Assembly (NCBI RefSeq): GCF_014898815.1
Contig: NW_026515416.1
Location: 1,674,001-1,738,000 of the forward strand
DNA length: 64,000 nucleotides
Direction: 5' to 3'
Source: Panonychus citri
Lineage: Eukaryota > Arthropoda > Arachnida > Trombidiformes > Tetranychidae
How positions within the stretch are numbered: position 1 is the stretch's first letter; the number at the start of each line of letters is the position of its first letter. Shown piece after piece: positions 12,814 to 22,526 of this stretch. Made by a program: the position numbers and the translations under genes. The notes below the pieces were generated by a model that saw nothing but the letters and a program-made list of their open reading frames with translations, did no database searches and had not been told where the DNA came from.

Positions 12814-13060
12814 TAATATCAATTTCTTCTTGTATTTTATGTCTAAAACCCATTTATCATTGAGAATCAATTTCTCATACAAAATTAGTGATATTTTCAT
12901 TGAAATTTGCAAATAATTATTAAATAATAAACATGAATGTAAACCAACAATCAGAAAAGAAACAAATCTAGAAAATTTATTCAACATTATTAAATTATTA
13001 CAAATAATTGTGCGAAATTTACTATAATTTGTCAATTTGATGATCAGATTGACAATTTAT
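12809..13060 (+). repeat. Direct repeat R2, copy b (downstream of the NHA stop)
   Basis: The partner of 8772-9080; it ends about 50 nt before the NHA stop codon on the plus strand. The minus-strand open frame across 12763-13035 is a chance frame through this repeat and the eIF5B relic and is not called as a gene. Confidence 0.8.
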
Positions 13061-13108
13061 AATTTATAAAACTGTAATTCGATTTCAGCTAATTTACAAT
13101 TTCCTTTG

Positions 13109-14571
13109 TTAAGATAATTCAATTTCTAATGTGTCATCTTTAGTTGATTTTCTAAGCAATTTAGGAGCAGTTAATTTGATCAGAACAGCGCCGATTGGAG
13201 CAGTTATTAAAATGGAAAGAATTGCAACCGTTAGAACGAGAATTCCGTTGGAAATGGCCTGTTGGTCACCTTTGGTTCGAGCTAAGTCCAGAGCAACGGG
13301 ACCGATCGCTGCTTGGACAGTCGCTTTCGGAAGCCAAGCAATAGAAATAAACAGTTTCTCTCTCATGTTGAGAGAGCTTCCGAAGACCGAAATAAACGAG
13401 GCCAAAGATCGAAGCACTAAAGAAATGAGAAGACAACAAGTGATTGGAAACAATCTGTCTAATTGTAGTTGATTGAACTTGATCTCAGCTCCAATTAACG
13501 AGAAAAGAAAAGGTTCAAAAATCAGCCAAGCAACTTTAAGGCCATTTTCAATTGGTAAATGAAGCTTATGAGGACGCCACCGAATCGCAGCCACGAATGT
13601 AAAAACTAAAGCAGCGAGTGGACCGATACCACCGACATCAAGATGATTAGTAATAAATACTGAAGCTAATCCAATGACAATAGTTAATCCAAATCTTTGA
13701 CTAGTTAATGAAAACTGTTCAAATGAATCATTATCATCTGATTGAATTTTATTATGAGTATCAATGGACTTTAATCGAGGAAGATACCAAAGCAAGAGAC
13801 CAGCAAGCGAACCGATAATTAGTCCAATTGTCGCTTCTCCAGGACCTTTAACAATATTCCAGAGTAAACTGGACTTTGGATTAACGAAGGCAAAGGAAAG
13901 GGCAACATCGAACCCAGTGATCGCTGCAATGTCATCAACTGACGAACTCGCTATTATCAAAGTTGGAATTCCTTGACTTGTACCATAACCTTGTTGTTGA
14001 AGGTCAATCATCGCTGGGACAACAACGGCCGGTGAGACCGCACCAATCACAAAGCCAAGTAATAATCCCCATTGCCAAGGGAATCCAATAATCAGATAAC
14101 TGGTCATCGCAATTGAAACCGTTTCAACAATACAAGGAAAAAAGGCCAATCGGAAACAAACTCCCGATAAACTTTTAATGACTTCGGGTCAAGACCGAGT
14201 CCAGCTCGAAGCAGAATAATTGTCAAGGCAATTGAACGCAATGAACTAGATAATTGCGATTGTAGGGTCACAATATTACCTGGAAAATTAGCTAAACCGA
14301 TACCGGCGATCATCATGCCCAAAAGAGGCGGAAGTCCAAGTGGAAGACACAATTGACCTAAAGCATAAGCCGTTAACCAGATAATTAGCAGAGAGAACAA
14401 TGGACTCGAAGGTGGCAACGCAATCGAACCACAAACTGACCACAGCAATGACCAAATGAGAACACACAATATAACTCGAATTATCCATTGGCCAAGAAAA
14501 TTAATCACATTCTCTTTAATTGTTTCCATTGATTTTCCTTCTGAAGAAACATTTTCATCCATATTAGACAA
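13109..14571 (-). CDS. NHA-type Na+/H+ antiporter (SLC9B/NHA2), intronless, one frame break
   Basis: An electrogenic cation/proton exchanger of the CPA2 class. A single uninterrupted stretch encodes about 487 residues (human NHA2 is 537), with no intron seen. Family segments in order: LPPLLGMMIAGIGLANFPG, LRSIALTIILLRAGLGLDP, LSGVCFRLAFFPCIVE, GFPWQWGLLLGFVIGAVSPA, VVVPAMIDLQQQGYG, SSSVDDIAAITGFDVALS (the paired Asp of the ion site), LVFTFVAAIRW, PFLFSLIGAEI, SIAWLPKATVQAAIGPVALD and ILITAPIGAVL. The frame changes once near 14160-14172 (minus strand), between DPKSLK and LSGVCF. One base is missing there, next to A4 and T3 runs, and both sides are otherwise intact. That fits either a homopolymer error in the assembly or a very young pseudogene. 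Frame 1 begins at ATG 14571. The gene sits between repeats R2b and R1b. Confidence 0.88.
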
Positions 14572-14650
14572 ACACGATTAACTAATTACACTTTTCAACT
14601 GATTGTTGTTAATTTCTGAGATTAAATCATCACCTAACCCAAACTGTTCA

Positions 14651-14865
14651 TAATTTAATTTCAATCGTTAGTTTGAAAAAAACAATTCATCCAACAATTG
14701 GAAACAATTAATGACTCACAATCATTGCGACTATTAAATTACTCCGATGTTATCAAATTAATCTATTCCTTTGAATCTTAAATCAATAACATTATTAATC
14801 GTTGATTTACTAATTGTTATCGAATTACGAGAACAAGAATATGTAAACAATCATAAGATCATTTC
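14651..14865 (+). repeat. Direct repeat R1, copy b (upstream of the NHA start)
   Basis: The partner of 12521-12730. It begins 80 nt before the NHA start codon (which is on the minus strand), so it covers the NHA promoter region. It differs from copy a by scattered substitutions and short indels. Confidence 0.85.
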
Positions 14866-15894
14866 GATGGATTTTTATCCAATCGAATCGAGTTGACTCA
14901 GAACTAAATTTATATTCTGCTCATTTCCGATCTCTAAATTTAATTGTTAACAATCAACAAAAAATTCTGCTAATTATCAAAGTAATACAACTGAATTTGT
15001 TCATTTAACTTGTTAACCATTAATCTTCAGCTTGGATAATAATCATTGGATTAAATGATTAAGAGAAAAGTTAATCATCATCAACAAAATTGATCCAGTT
15101 AAGTATTTGATTGTTGATTTGATTGAATAAAAAACTTTTATTACTCTTTAAAAATTAATTAAGTCATTTGTTACAATTGTTTTACTATTATTATGTTTTT
15201 GTTTCCTCAAGAATTACAATTGACGATAATTATTAAATTTAAGGTTTTTAATGGTTTTGCCAATTTACTAATTGTTTCTTTTTTCTCTCTCAACATCGGA
15301 ATAGATTATGATTAATCTATTTCGATGTTAATCAGATTTTCTTCACACACATTCACAATACAAGTTTCAATTGGAAAATAATACAATTGATCAATCATAA
15401 TTTCATGGATCTTGCAATTAAATCATCAGTATTAATAGTATTTACTCATTTAGTCAAAAATATTTCCAATCTCCTGTTGACAAAAATTAACAAGGAGTGT
15501 TTCATATAAAGGGAGAGAGAGAGAGAGAGAGAGTGCGGGAGGGAGAGACAATGGTTGATGATCACAGCTCCAACAGCAATTAGTTAATGAGATAAATTGG
15601 GTTGTAGACAATTTAAATTCTTGAGCTGAATTAGAGGAGAGACACATAAAAGACGAAGAATACGAGAAAAGATTGTGAATTTTGATTCTTTTGGAGATAA
15701 AATATTCTAGAATTAATTTCCTCTCTCTCTCTCTCTCTCCGTCTCGATTTAATGTATATCAGGATACATTTAGTTTCGTTAATTGTTGTTGTTTTTGCCA
15801 CGTTGTAATCTTAATGATGATTTGTGATGATTGGGTGATGATCAAATAACAATAAGCGATAATGACTCTTTTAGTTTGCTTCTGCCTTTTAGAT
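14866..15894. other. Non-coding spacer between NHA and eIF5B
   Basis: AT-rich, with no supported exon. It holds a GA run at about 15511-15532 and a CT run at about 15720-15740. The short minus-strand frame at 15450-15647 is Leu/Ser low complexity produced by the GA run. Confidence 0.6.
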
Positions 15895-18800
15895 TTATAT
15901 TATTTCAAATGTCTTTTTCAATTCTATCATTAATTGCCAATCATTTTTCATTAAATCATCTCGGAAATATTCTTTAACGATATCAATTGATTCTCGAGTT
16001 ATTTTTGATACCAACAAATCGTTGTAATCAAAGTGTCGTCCATAAAGTTTAGGTGCATCTCCGCCGACGTGTTCAATTTTAATACAAACTTCAGCACCAC
16101 GACGAGCATTATCAACCTGCTTGTGATTCAATTCGATACTTGTTACTTGGCCTATTTCAAGATTTTCTGTATTGGATTAAGGGGAAAGAGTAAAGATAAT
16201 GATAAATGAATGAATTAGTTGAAGGTTGTACTTTTTCGCTTCAAGTTAAACTTGAATAATTGTTGTCAATTACCTTTGGTGGGTACAGCTAACGGTACTC
16301 CAGGGACTAATAATCCTTCTTCGACAGAAACACCTAAAACGATTGGATCACGAGCATTAAAGATGAACTGAGGAAGAATTCGTAATTTACATGGGAAAAC
16401 GGCGGTATTTTTGTACTGTTCTTTTCTCTTTTTCTTTAAATCATCTCGATAGGCAGTGAATTTATCAAATAAATGGTAAATAATTTCTGCAGTAAATATT
16501 TTTACACCTAATTGGTCAGCCAATTCTTGAGCATCTCTTTCAACTTTAACATCAAAGGCTAAAATCACAGCATAATCTGGAGCAATTTCCAACATGACGG
16601 AAGCTTTCATAACATCTTTTTTAACAACAGGTCCAATTCTTACACCCGAATAGGGAATCTTTGAGTCTTTCAAAAATTGTAAAAGAGCTTCTAATGAACC
16701 TAAAGTTGATGCTTGGACGTAAACGCCTTTATCGACACATTTAATGGACCTCATGGCTTCACCGAAACGTTTCCAGGTTAATTCCTTTAATTCAGCCAAT
16801 TCTTTATCATTCTTGGCTACATGTAATTCTAAACCGGCAATTGTTTTATCCAAATCATGTCCAGTTAACTTAATACCCATTGAGCCGTAAACTTGTTTCA
16901 ATTCTTGGAACGGACATTTAACCCGTAACTCTCTTAATGGTTGTGGGACTAAAATTGATCTGATTGTTGTTTCAAAGGGTCCCTCATGTCCAGCCATGAC
17001 AACTCGATCTCCTTCACAAAGTTTACCATTGACAAGAACAACATCAATGGTTGTACCTAAACCAGGCAAAGCTTTTACCTCTAAAACGGTTGCTTGAAGT
17101 CGATTTGGGTCAAATTGAAGTCGCTTTTTTAACCGCTCTTGGCAATAGCTCACAATTAGATTGATTAGATTACCCATTCCATCACCAGTATGAGCCGATG
17201 TTGGAACCATGGAGACATAAGTCTTTGGATCGGGATTATTATAGTACAAAGCAGCGTTTAATTCATTCTCATTCATTGCAAGAATAACATCTTTAGTTGT
17301 TCGTTGTTCAAATTCAGATTTAGTGTGAGAACTTTGTGATTTAATCAATTCTTCAACATCCTTCCTTGGATTACTTTTCCATCCATAGAGACGATCAATT
17401 TTGTTTAGAGCAATAATGAAGGGAGTCTTACGAGATTTTAGAAGATTAATTGATTCAATTGTTTGGGCTTCCAATCCGTGCATAATATCAACAACCAGAA
17501 TCGCTATGTCACATAATGAACTACCACGAGAACGTAAATTGGTAAAGGATTCGTGACCTGGTGTATCAATGATTAAAAGTCCAGGTAATTTAAGCTCACT
17601 AACATCTTTCACTATTTTACATTGGTCATTAATGGCTGAAGGAGGTACAAAAGTAGCACCAATTTGTTGGGTAATACCACCGGCTTCATTATCTTGAACA
17701 TGAGTTTTCCTAATGTAGTCCAAAATTTTTGTCTTTCCAGTGTCTACGTGGCCTAAAACACAAATAACTGGAGATCGTAATGTTGGTGGCTGGTCAATTA
17801 ATTTTTCTTGTTCACTTGGTGAAGTTACAGTTGAATCGGTTTTGTTGTTTGAATGGTTATTTGTATCAACTTTATTTTCCATAGGTTTCAATGGTTCCTT
17901 AGTTGTTTTGTCATTTTCTTGACTTCCTTTTTTGGCTTTTTTATCAGTATCTTTGTCCTCGGTTAAATCTTCCCAGTTTTCAATCTCCTCGTCACTAGAT
18001 TCTACACTGATGACACTTTCTGGATCTCCTTCCGGAGTCTCATCGATTTTATCCTTTTCTTTATCCTCTCCATTGGTCGTAGTTTGACCAGTAACACCCG
18101 CAGCCGCTCTTTGCTCGGCTCTTTTCTTTCTATAAGCTCGATCTTTATCCACCTTACCACCGCCAACTTCTTTACCGACAATGATCGCTCCTTGTTGTTG
18201 CATCGCTTCAAGAGATGCTAATGCTCTTTGGCGATCTTTCTTTTGTTTATCGGTTAACAATTTACCTTCTTTCTTTAACCTTTCTTTCCTTTCCTTCTCT
18301 TTTTGTTTCTTTCTCTCCTTCTTTTCCTTTTCTTTCCTCAATTTTTCAAGTCGTTCATTTTCAGCTTCTTCTTCTCGACGAATCCTTTCTTCTTCTTCTT
18401 TTTTCAATCTTTCCTCTTCTTCTTGCTTTGCTTTAAGTTGCTCTTTAATAAGAGCTAACGCTTTCGCACCCGGACCTGCTTTCTTAGCGGCGGCCGAAGC
18501 TGGGGCACCGCCAGGTTTCTTTCCGTCATCTTTCTTGGTTTCGGCTGCTTTTTCCTTCTTTTTAGCCTTTTTCTTAGCATCTTTTTCTTTTTGTTTTCGT
18601 TTTCTTTCCTCCTCAGCAGCATCTAGACCAGCCTAAGATCGAAAATAGAACAAAAAAGAAACAAAAATTAGAACAGAATTAGAAAACAAGACAAAAAAGA
18701 GAGATGAAACAAAGAGAGAGAATAAAATGATCATAGAAAAACGATTAGACTCAATTGTAAGCCAAGAGACGATTAAAATGAAAATAAAAGTGAAAGATGA

Positions 18801-18972
18801 AAGGTAAAGAAAAGGAGTGATGCTGCTAATAAAGACTATGATTATATAATGAGTTAAATATTGATGACGACAGAAAAACAAATCATCAAAAAAGTCAAAA
18901 AGGAAATGAATCCCTTTGTAATTTACTTACTGCAGTTCCAGTTACCGGTTTCTCTTCTGGTTCTACCTCCAT
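15895..18972 (-). CDS. eIF5B: Eukaryotic translation initiation factor 5B (IF2 family GTPase)
   Basis: A GTPase that joins the 60S subunit to the 48S complex and places initiator tRNA. Exons on the minus strand: 18972-18931 (14 codons, starts MEVEPEEKPVTGTA), 18632-16274 and 16166-15895, all in frame, giving about 890 residues (human is about 1220; the N-terminal region is shorter). Residues 15-300 are Lys/Glu-rich coiled or disordered sequence. The G domain starts at about 308: G1 GHVDTGKT, switch I AGGITQQIGAT, G3 DTPGHESF, G4 NKIDRLYGW, G5 SAHTGDG. Domain II, III and IV motifs follow, including ATVLEVKALPGLGTTIDVVL, SIKCVDKGVYVQASTLGSLE and YSGVRIGPVVKKDV. The end is VTSIELNHKQVD...GRHFDYNDLLVSKITRESID and DWQLMIELKKTFEII, matching the conserved eIF5B C-terminus. 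Pieces of this gene are copied elsewhere in the window (12731-12813 and 19665-19766). Confidence 0.96.
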
Positions 18973-19497
18973 GTTGGATGAACTTCTATGGATAATATCA
19001 CTTTAAACACCAAAAGAATTACAAATGGAAAACAAAATAATTGAACAAATAAATTGAAATAAGAATCAAATGAAAACTAAATTAAGATCAACTCGGAACA
19101 ACATGGCAACAACAGTAACACATTTTCACTTTAAGCTGATCTTTCTTTCGGCTCACGATTGAAGATTTAGAGCGAAATTTTATCAATCCAATTAATTAAT
19201 CAACCAATCCAATAATCTGAGCTTTTCGACACTTGTTGAGCTTTACAGTGCAAATTAGTCCGCATTTAACGACAATTTACAAGCAAATCAGTGAGAGATT
19301 GTGATGTTTACTTGTCAATCTTAAGCCGAAATGTTGAGCTGAATTGTGGTTTCATCTCTCAGCCACAAGTTCTTTTAACTTGAAGATCAACCACCAGATG
19401 GAACAGTTGGTCAGCTGTTTGGATTTTAATTCTTTTTTTTTCCTAACAATTGTTTGTTTATCTCGGTTAATTTTGTGTTTATTTATTAATTGTCGTT
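18973..19497. promoter_or_regulatory. Bidirectional promoter region of eIF5B and the STMP1-like gene
   Basis: 525 bp between two divergent start codons. Both 5' leaders and promoters must lie here. The part next to eIF5B (to about 19030) is repeated in inverted form at 19665-19725. No TATA box was noted. Confidence 0.6.
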
Positions 19498-19650
19498 ATG
19501 ATTGGTCGACTTTTTGTCGGTTTTGTGGCCGGAGTTTATTTCGGTGTTTATCTTGATCAAAATTATTCTGTTCCCAAAGTTGATGAGCCTCGGGAGCTTT
19601 GGACAAAAGTGCAAGAGTTTATGGACCAATACAGAAAAAAGAAAGACTAG
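19498..19650 (+). CDS. STMP1: Short transmembrane mitochondrial protein 1-like micropeptide
   Basis: A 50-residue ORF starting MIGRLFVGFVAGVYFGVYL, followed by DQNYSVPKV and a charged tail ending MDQYRKKKD. It matches the STMP1 (DUF4535) pattern: a glycine-rich membrane helix, then AQNYD/DQNYSVP-like sequence and a short charged tail, at the usual length (about 47 residues). By family it is an inner-mitochondrial-membrane micropeptide linked to respiratory complex function. It is head to head with eIF5B, so the two may share a promoter. No intron is seen within the coding part. Overlapping longer frames in this spot are shadows. Confidence 0.75.
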   Translation: MIGRLFVGFVAGVYFGVYLDQNYSVPKVDEPRELWTKVQEFMDQYRKKKD

Positions 19651-19664
19651 TTCTGGTTATTTTC

Positions 19665-19766
19665 TATTAATAATTCCAATTCTTTTAGTGTTTAAAGTGA
19701 TATTGCCCATTTGAATTTCATTTACCATGGAGGTAGAACCAGAAGAGAAAACGGTAACTGGAAATC
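19665..19766 (+). pseudogene. Inverted partial copy of the eIF5B 5' end (leader plus exon 1)
   Basis: Read on the plus strand, this repeats the eIF5B mRNA 5' end: GTGTTTAAAGTGATATT of the leader (19689-19706), then ATGGAGGTAGAACCAGAAGA, GAAA.CGGTAACTGGAA (about 19729-19758). The original is on the minus strand at 18931-19030, so the two are an inverted duplication enclosing the STMP1-like gene. The copied ATG still opens a frame (72 codons), but after exon 1 it runs into Arg/Glu/Lys repeats from a GA tract and the hairpin, so it is unlikely to encode a functional protein. Confidence 0.75.
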
Positions 19767-19774
19767 GGAAGACA

Positions 19775-20150
19775 AACAAGAGAGAGAGAAAGAGAGAAAG
19801 AGAGAAATTGTTCTCTTCTAAAAATAAAGGTAAACCGTTTTTTCACCATCACAAGAATAAACTGGTTTTGTTTATAAATTTCAATTTTCTTCTCATTTGT
19901 TACCACGTTACGACGTTTAAATGTAATAATAATTTAACGTGCTAGTGTTTAACTTTGATAACCTCGATATGAGAATGATGATGAAAAGAAAGAGAAGATA
20001 AAGTAGGTAAAGTAAGAAGAAGATGAAAAAAGATGAAAAATAAATTCGAAGTTAAAATTCATATACAAACCAGTTTATTCTTGTGATGGTGAAAAAACGG
20101 TTTACCGTTATTTTTAGAAGAGAACAATCTTTCTCTCTCTCTCTTTCTCT
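19775..20150. repeat. Long inverted repeat (hairpin), arms about 85-100 bp
   Basis: The left arm (about 19775-19885) and right arm (about 20050-20150) are reverse complements: TTGTTCTCTTCTAAAAATAA, GGTAAACCG, TTTTTTCACCATCACAAGAA and TAAACTGGTTT on the left reappear inverted on the right, with few mismatches. The loop is about 165-190 bp. The outer ends are GA/CT tracts. No terminal target-site duplication was made out by eye. Transcription through it would give a long stem. Confidence 0.85.
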
Positions 20151-22526
20151 TCCCTCATCTCTTCATTTTCCTCTTTTTCTTACCCCCCAGATAAAAAATA
20201 ATCATCGCTCACTTTTTGGTAAAATATTCGCTTAATTTAAAAACTTTGGATTCCCTTTGATCTTATCCAGTTGATTATCAATTTTCGTGATCATCTCAAT
20301 CATATTTTGATTGCGATCATCATTGATCATCATCATCGTCAGCTAATCAAAAAATCACTTTGATCTTAACCTTTACCAACAATCAAATAATTGTGACCAT
20401 TTTTGTTATCATCATGATAATCAGTAAATTAAATTGATTCCTTACCGATGATTACATATCAATTTATTATTATTCTTGTACTTTTGATTGCTGCTAATTC
20501 TGCTTCTCATATGTTTGGATTAAAAATATTTTAGTTATTTAGTTGAAATGTTTTCCAATTGTTTGGTCAATCAATAATAATTGTGACAATTTATTTCACG
20601 AAAAAATTGTGATCAACAAGTTGGGATTAACTAATTGTTGAAATACGGAAATTAGTTTACCCAGTAATCATTAATTATACAATGAAAACTAATGAACCAA
20701 TGATTACAAGTAATTTACAAATTGATAGGAAACATTAGTCAACTATTTTTGAAACAATTTAACTAATTGTTGTAAAAATTTTCTATTCTAAAGTTAAATC
20801 ATAAAATAAGTAATCGTTAATTGTCAATATCTGATGATAATATAAATTTGTAACTATTCAACAATCAATATATTAAATTACCGGACAAATTGACCTAAAA
20901 TTGTCCAAATAATCAAATAATAATGATTAGTATCAAAATAAATTACAAGTTTGTTTTCACTATTTAAATTTAAATTGTTCACTAATCATTTCCAATTAAT
21001 ATCATCAAAATTTTTGGTGTTTATTTTTGATTTTTATATATTCACGATTTAATGATGTTAATCATTATGATTGAGAAAATCTTGCTAATCATAATAATCA
21101 AATCAACTCCTTCCGTTTAATTATTTCATCAACACTTGTGATTAAATCATTTGAATAGTAATCAACGATTAACACTAAATCACCTTCTTCCGTAAAATAC
21201 TGTGATTAACTAATAATTGGAACTTTAAATTGTCACCTAATTTTTGCTCATCATCAAAGGTTAATCAAAATTTCGTCAGCGTCACAATTAAGCCTTAGGA
21301 TTAACGGAAGCAACAAATAAGTTAATCAAGTTAATTAACGATAATCAGAAATTCAAATTTCTGTTTAATCTCAAATGTAACAAAAACAAAACATGAAACA
21401 AAATGATCACAATTACTTTTTGTCACAATTGATTTAGATATTAACCAATTGTTAATCTCTTTCACTACCTGTTAATCAGTTAAATCGTAGCAATTAAACT
21501 TTTCCCTGGGGAAAATTCAACTCAATCGTATAACAAAATGTTAATTGTTAAGGAGTAAAAGTTGATCAGTCACTTTAATAACTGTATTAGCATTATCAGG
21601 ATGTATTACATTCAATTAACATGATTAATACGTTAATTAGTATCACAATTAACAATATTTACCATTTTCCATAAAATATCAAATCTAAATAAACAATTGA
21701 ATGATGATCAATAAATTTAATCAGCTGATCAACAAACAAACAATTAATAATAATGATGGTCAACAACGTCCATCATAATCTTACCTTGATCCAAAGGAGG
21801 TGCAAATGATTAACAGTAAGTCTTAATTGTGTTACAATTTATTATTATTAACTTTAATATTTTACTCTCTTAATGATATTGTTAATTTATTAATAATAAT
21901 ATTGATTGCAATCAGAATTTAGCTAAATTGTTGTAGACTAGTTTTCGTCGCCGTTTTTTTCTCAGCCTCATTTCTTATACTCTTTCCCCTCGAGGAGGCT
22001 TCACCTTTCGCTCTCTCCCGCTCTCTCTCTCTCTCTCTCGTTCTCTCTCTCCCTCCCTTTCTATCATCATCCTCACTATTATCATCTTACCTCCTCCTCA
22101 TCATTCTCATCACACTTTCATCTTCTTTCCTCTCGTGATAACTTCCAATTCATATTCTGCTCTCTTTCTCTTCCATTAACCTTTTTTTCGGTTACCAAAA
22201 ACACTCTTACCTTCAATTTACCTTTTTTTCTAATACGATCAGTTGATCATTTTCATTAATCATTAGAGTTTAATTGTTATGGACAAACTAACTGATTAAG
22301 ATTCGTAAAATTTTTTAATAATGATAAACAAAAGATGATAAAGTTGATTAAATATCAATCGTATGATGAATCTTTGATTTGATCTTAGTTATGGATCAAT
22401 GATTGATTCAATTTCCATCAATTAACCAATCCTTTTTTATTTTATTAATTAATTGTTTTCTCTAATTTTATTCTCTCTCTCTCTCTCTCTCTCCTTTTAA
22501 TTTTCTTATTGGTCATCCAATTAACC
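20151..22526. other. Non-coding spacer and probable promoter region of the DYDY-repeat gene
   Basis: About 2.4 kb without a supported exon. It has CT-rich tracts at about 22019-22050 and 22471-22493, with pyrimidine-rich sequence between 21960 and 22230 that may belong to the promoter or leader of the gene starting at 22527. The remainder is AT-rich. Confidence 0.55.

Noticed and set aside
12763..13035. 90-residue minus-strand ORF
   Set aside because: It crosses repeat R2b and the eIF5B relic, has Ile/Leu/Asn/Lys composition expected of AT-rich DNA, and matches nothing.
18181..18636. Ser/Phe-rich plus-strand ORF
   Set aside because: It is the antisense of the Lys/Glu-rich N-terminal part of eIF5B.
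19727..19945. Plus-strand ORF starting MEVEPEEK
   Set aside because: The start is a copy of eIF5B exon 1, but after about 14 codons it reads through a GA repeat and a hairpin arm, so it is called a pseudogene fragment.
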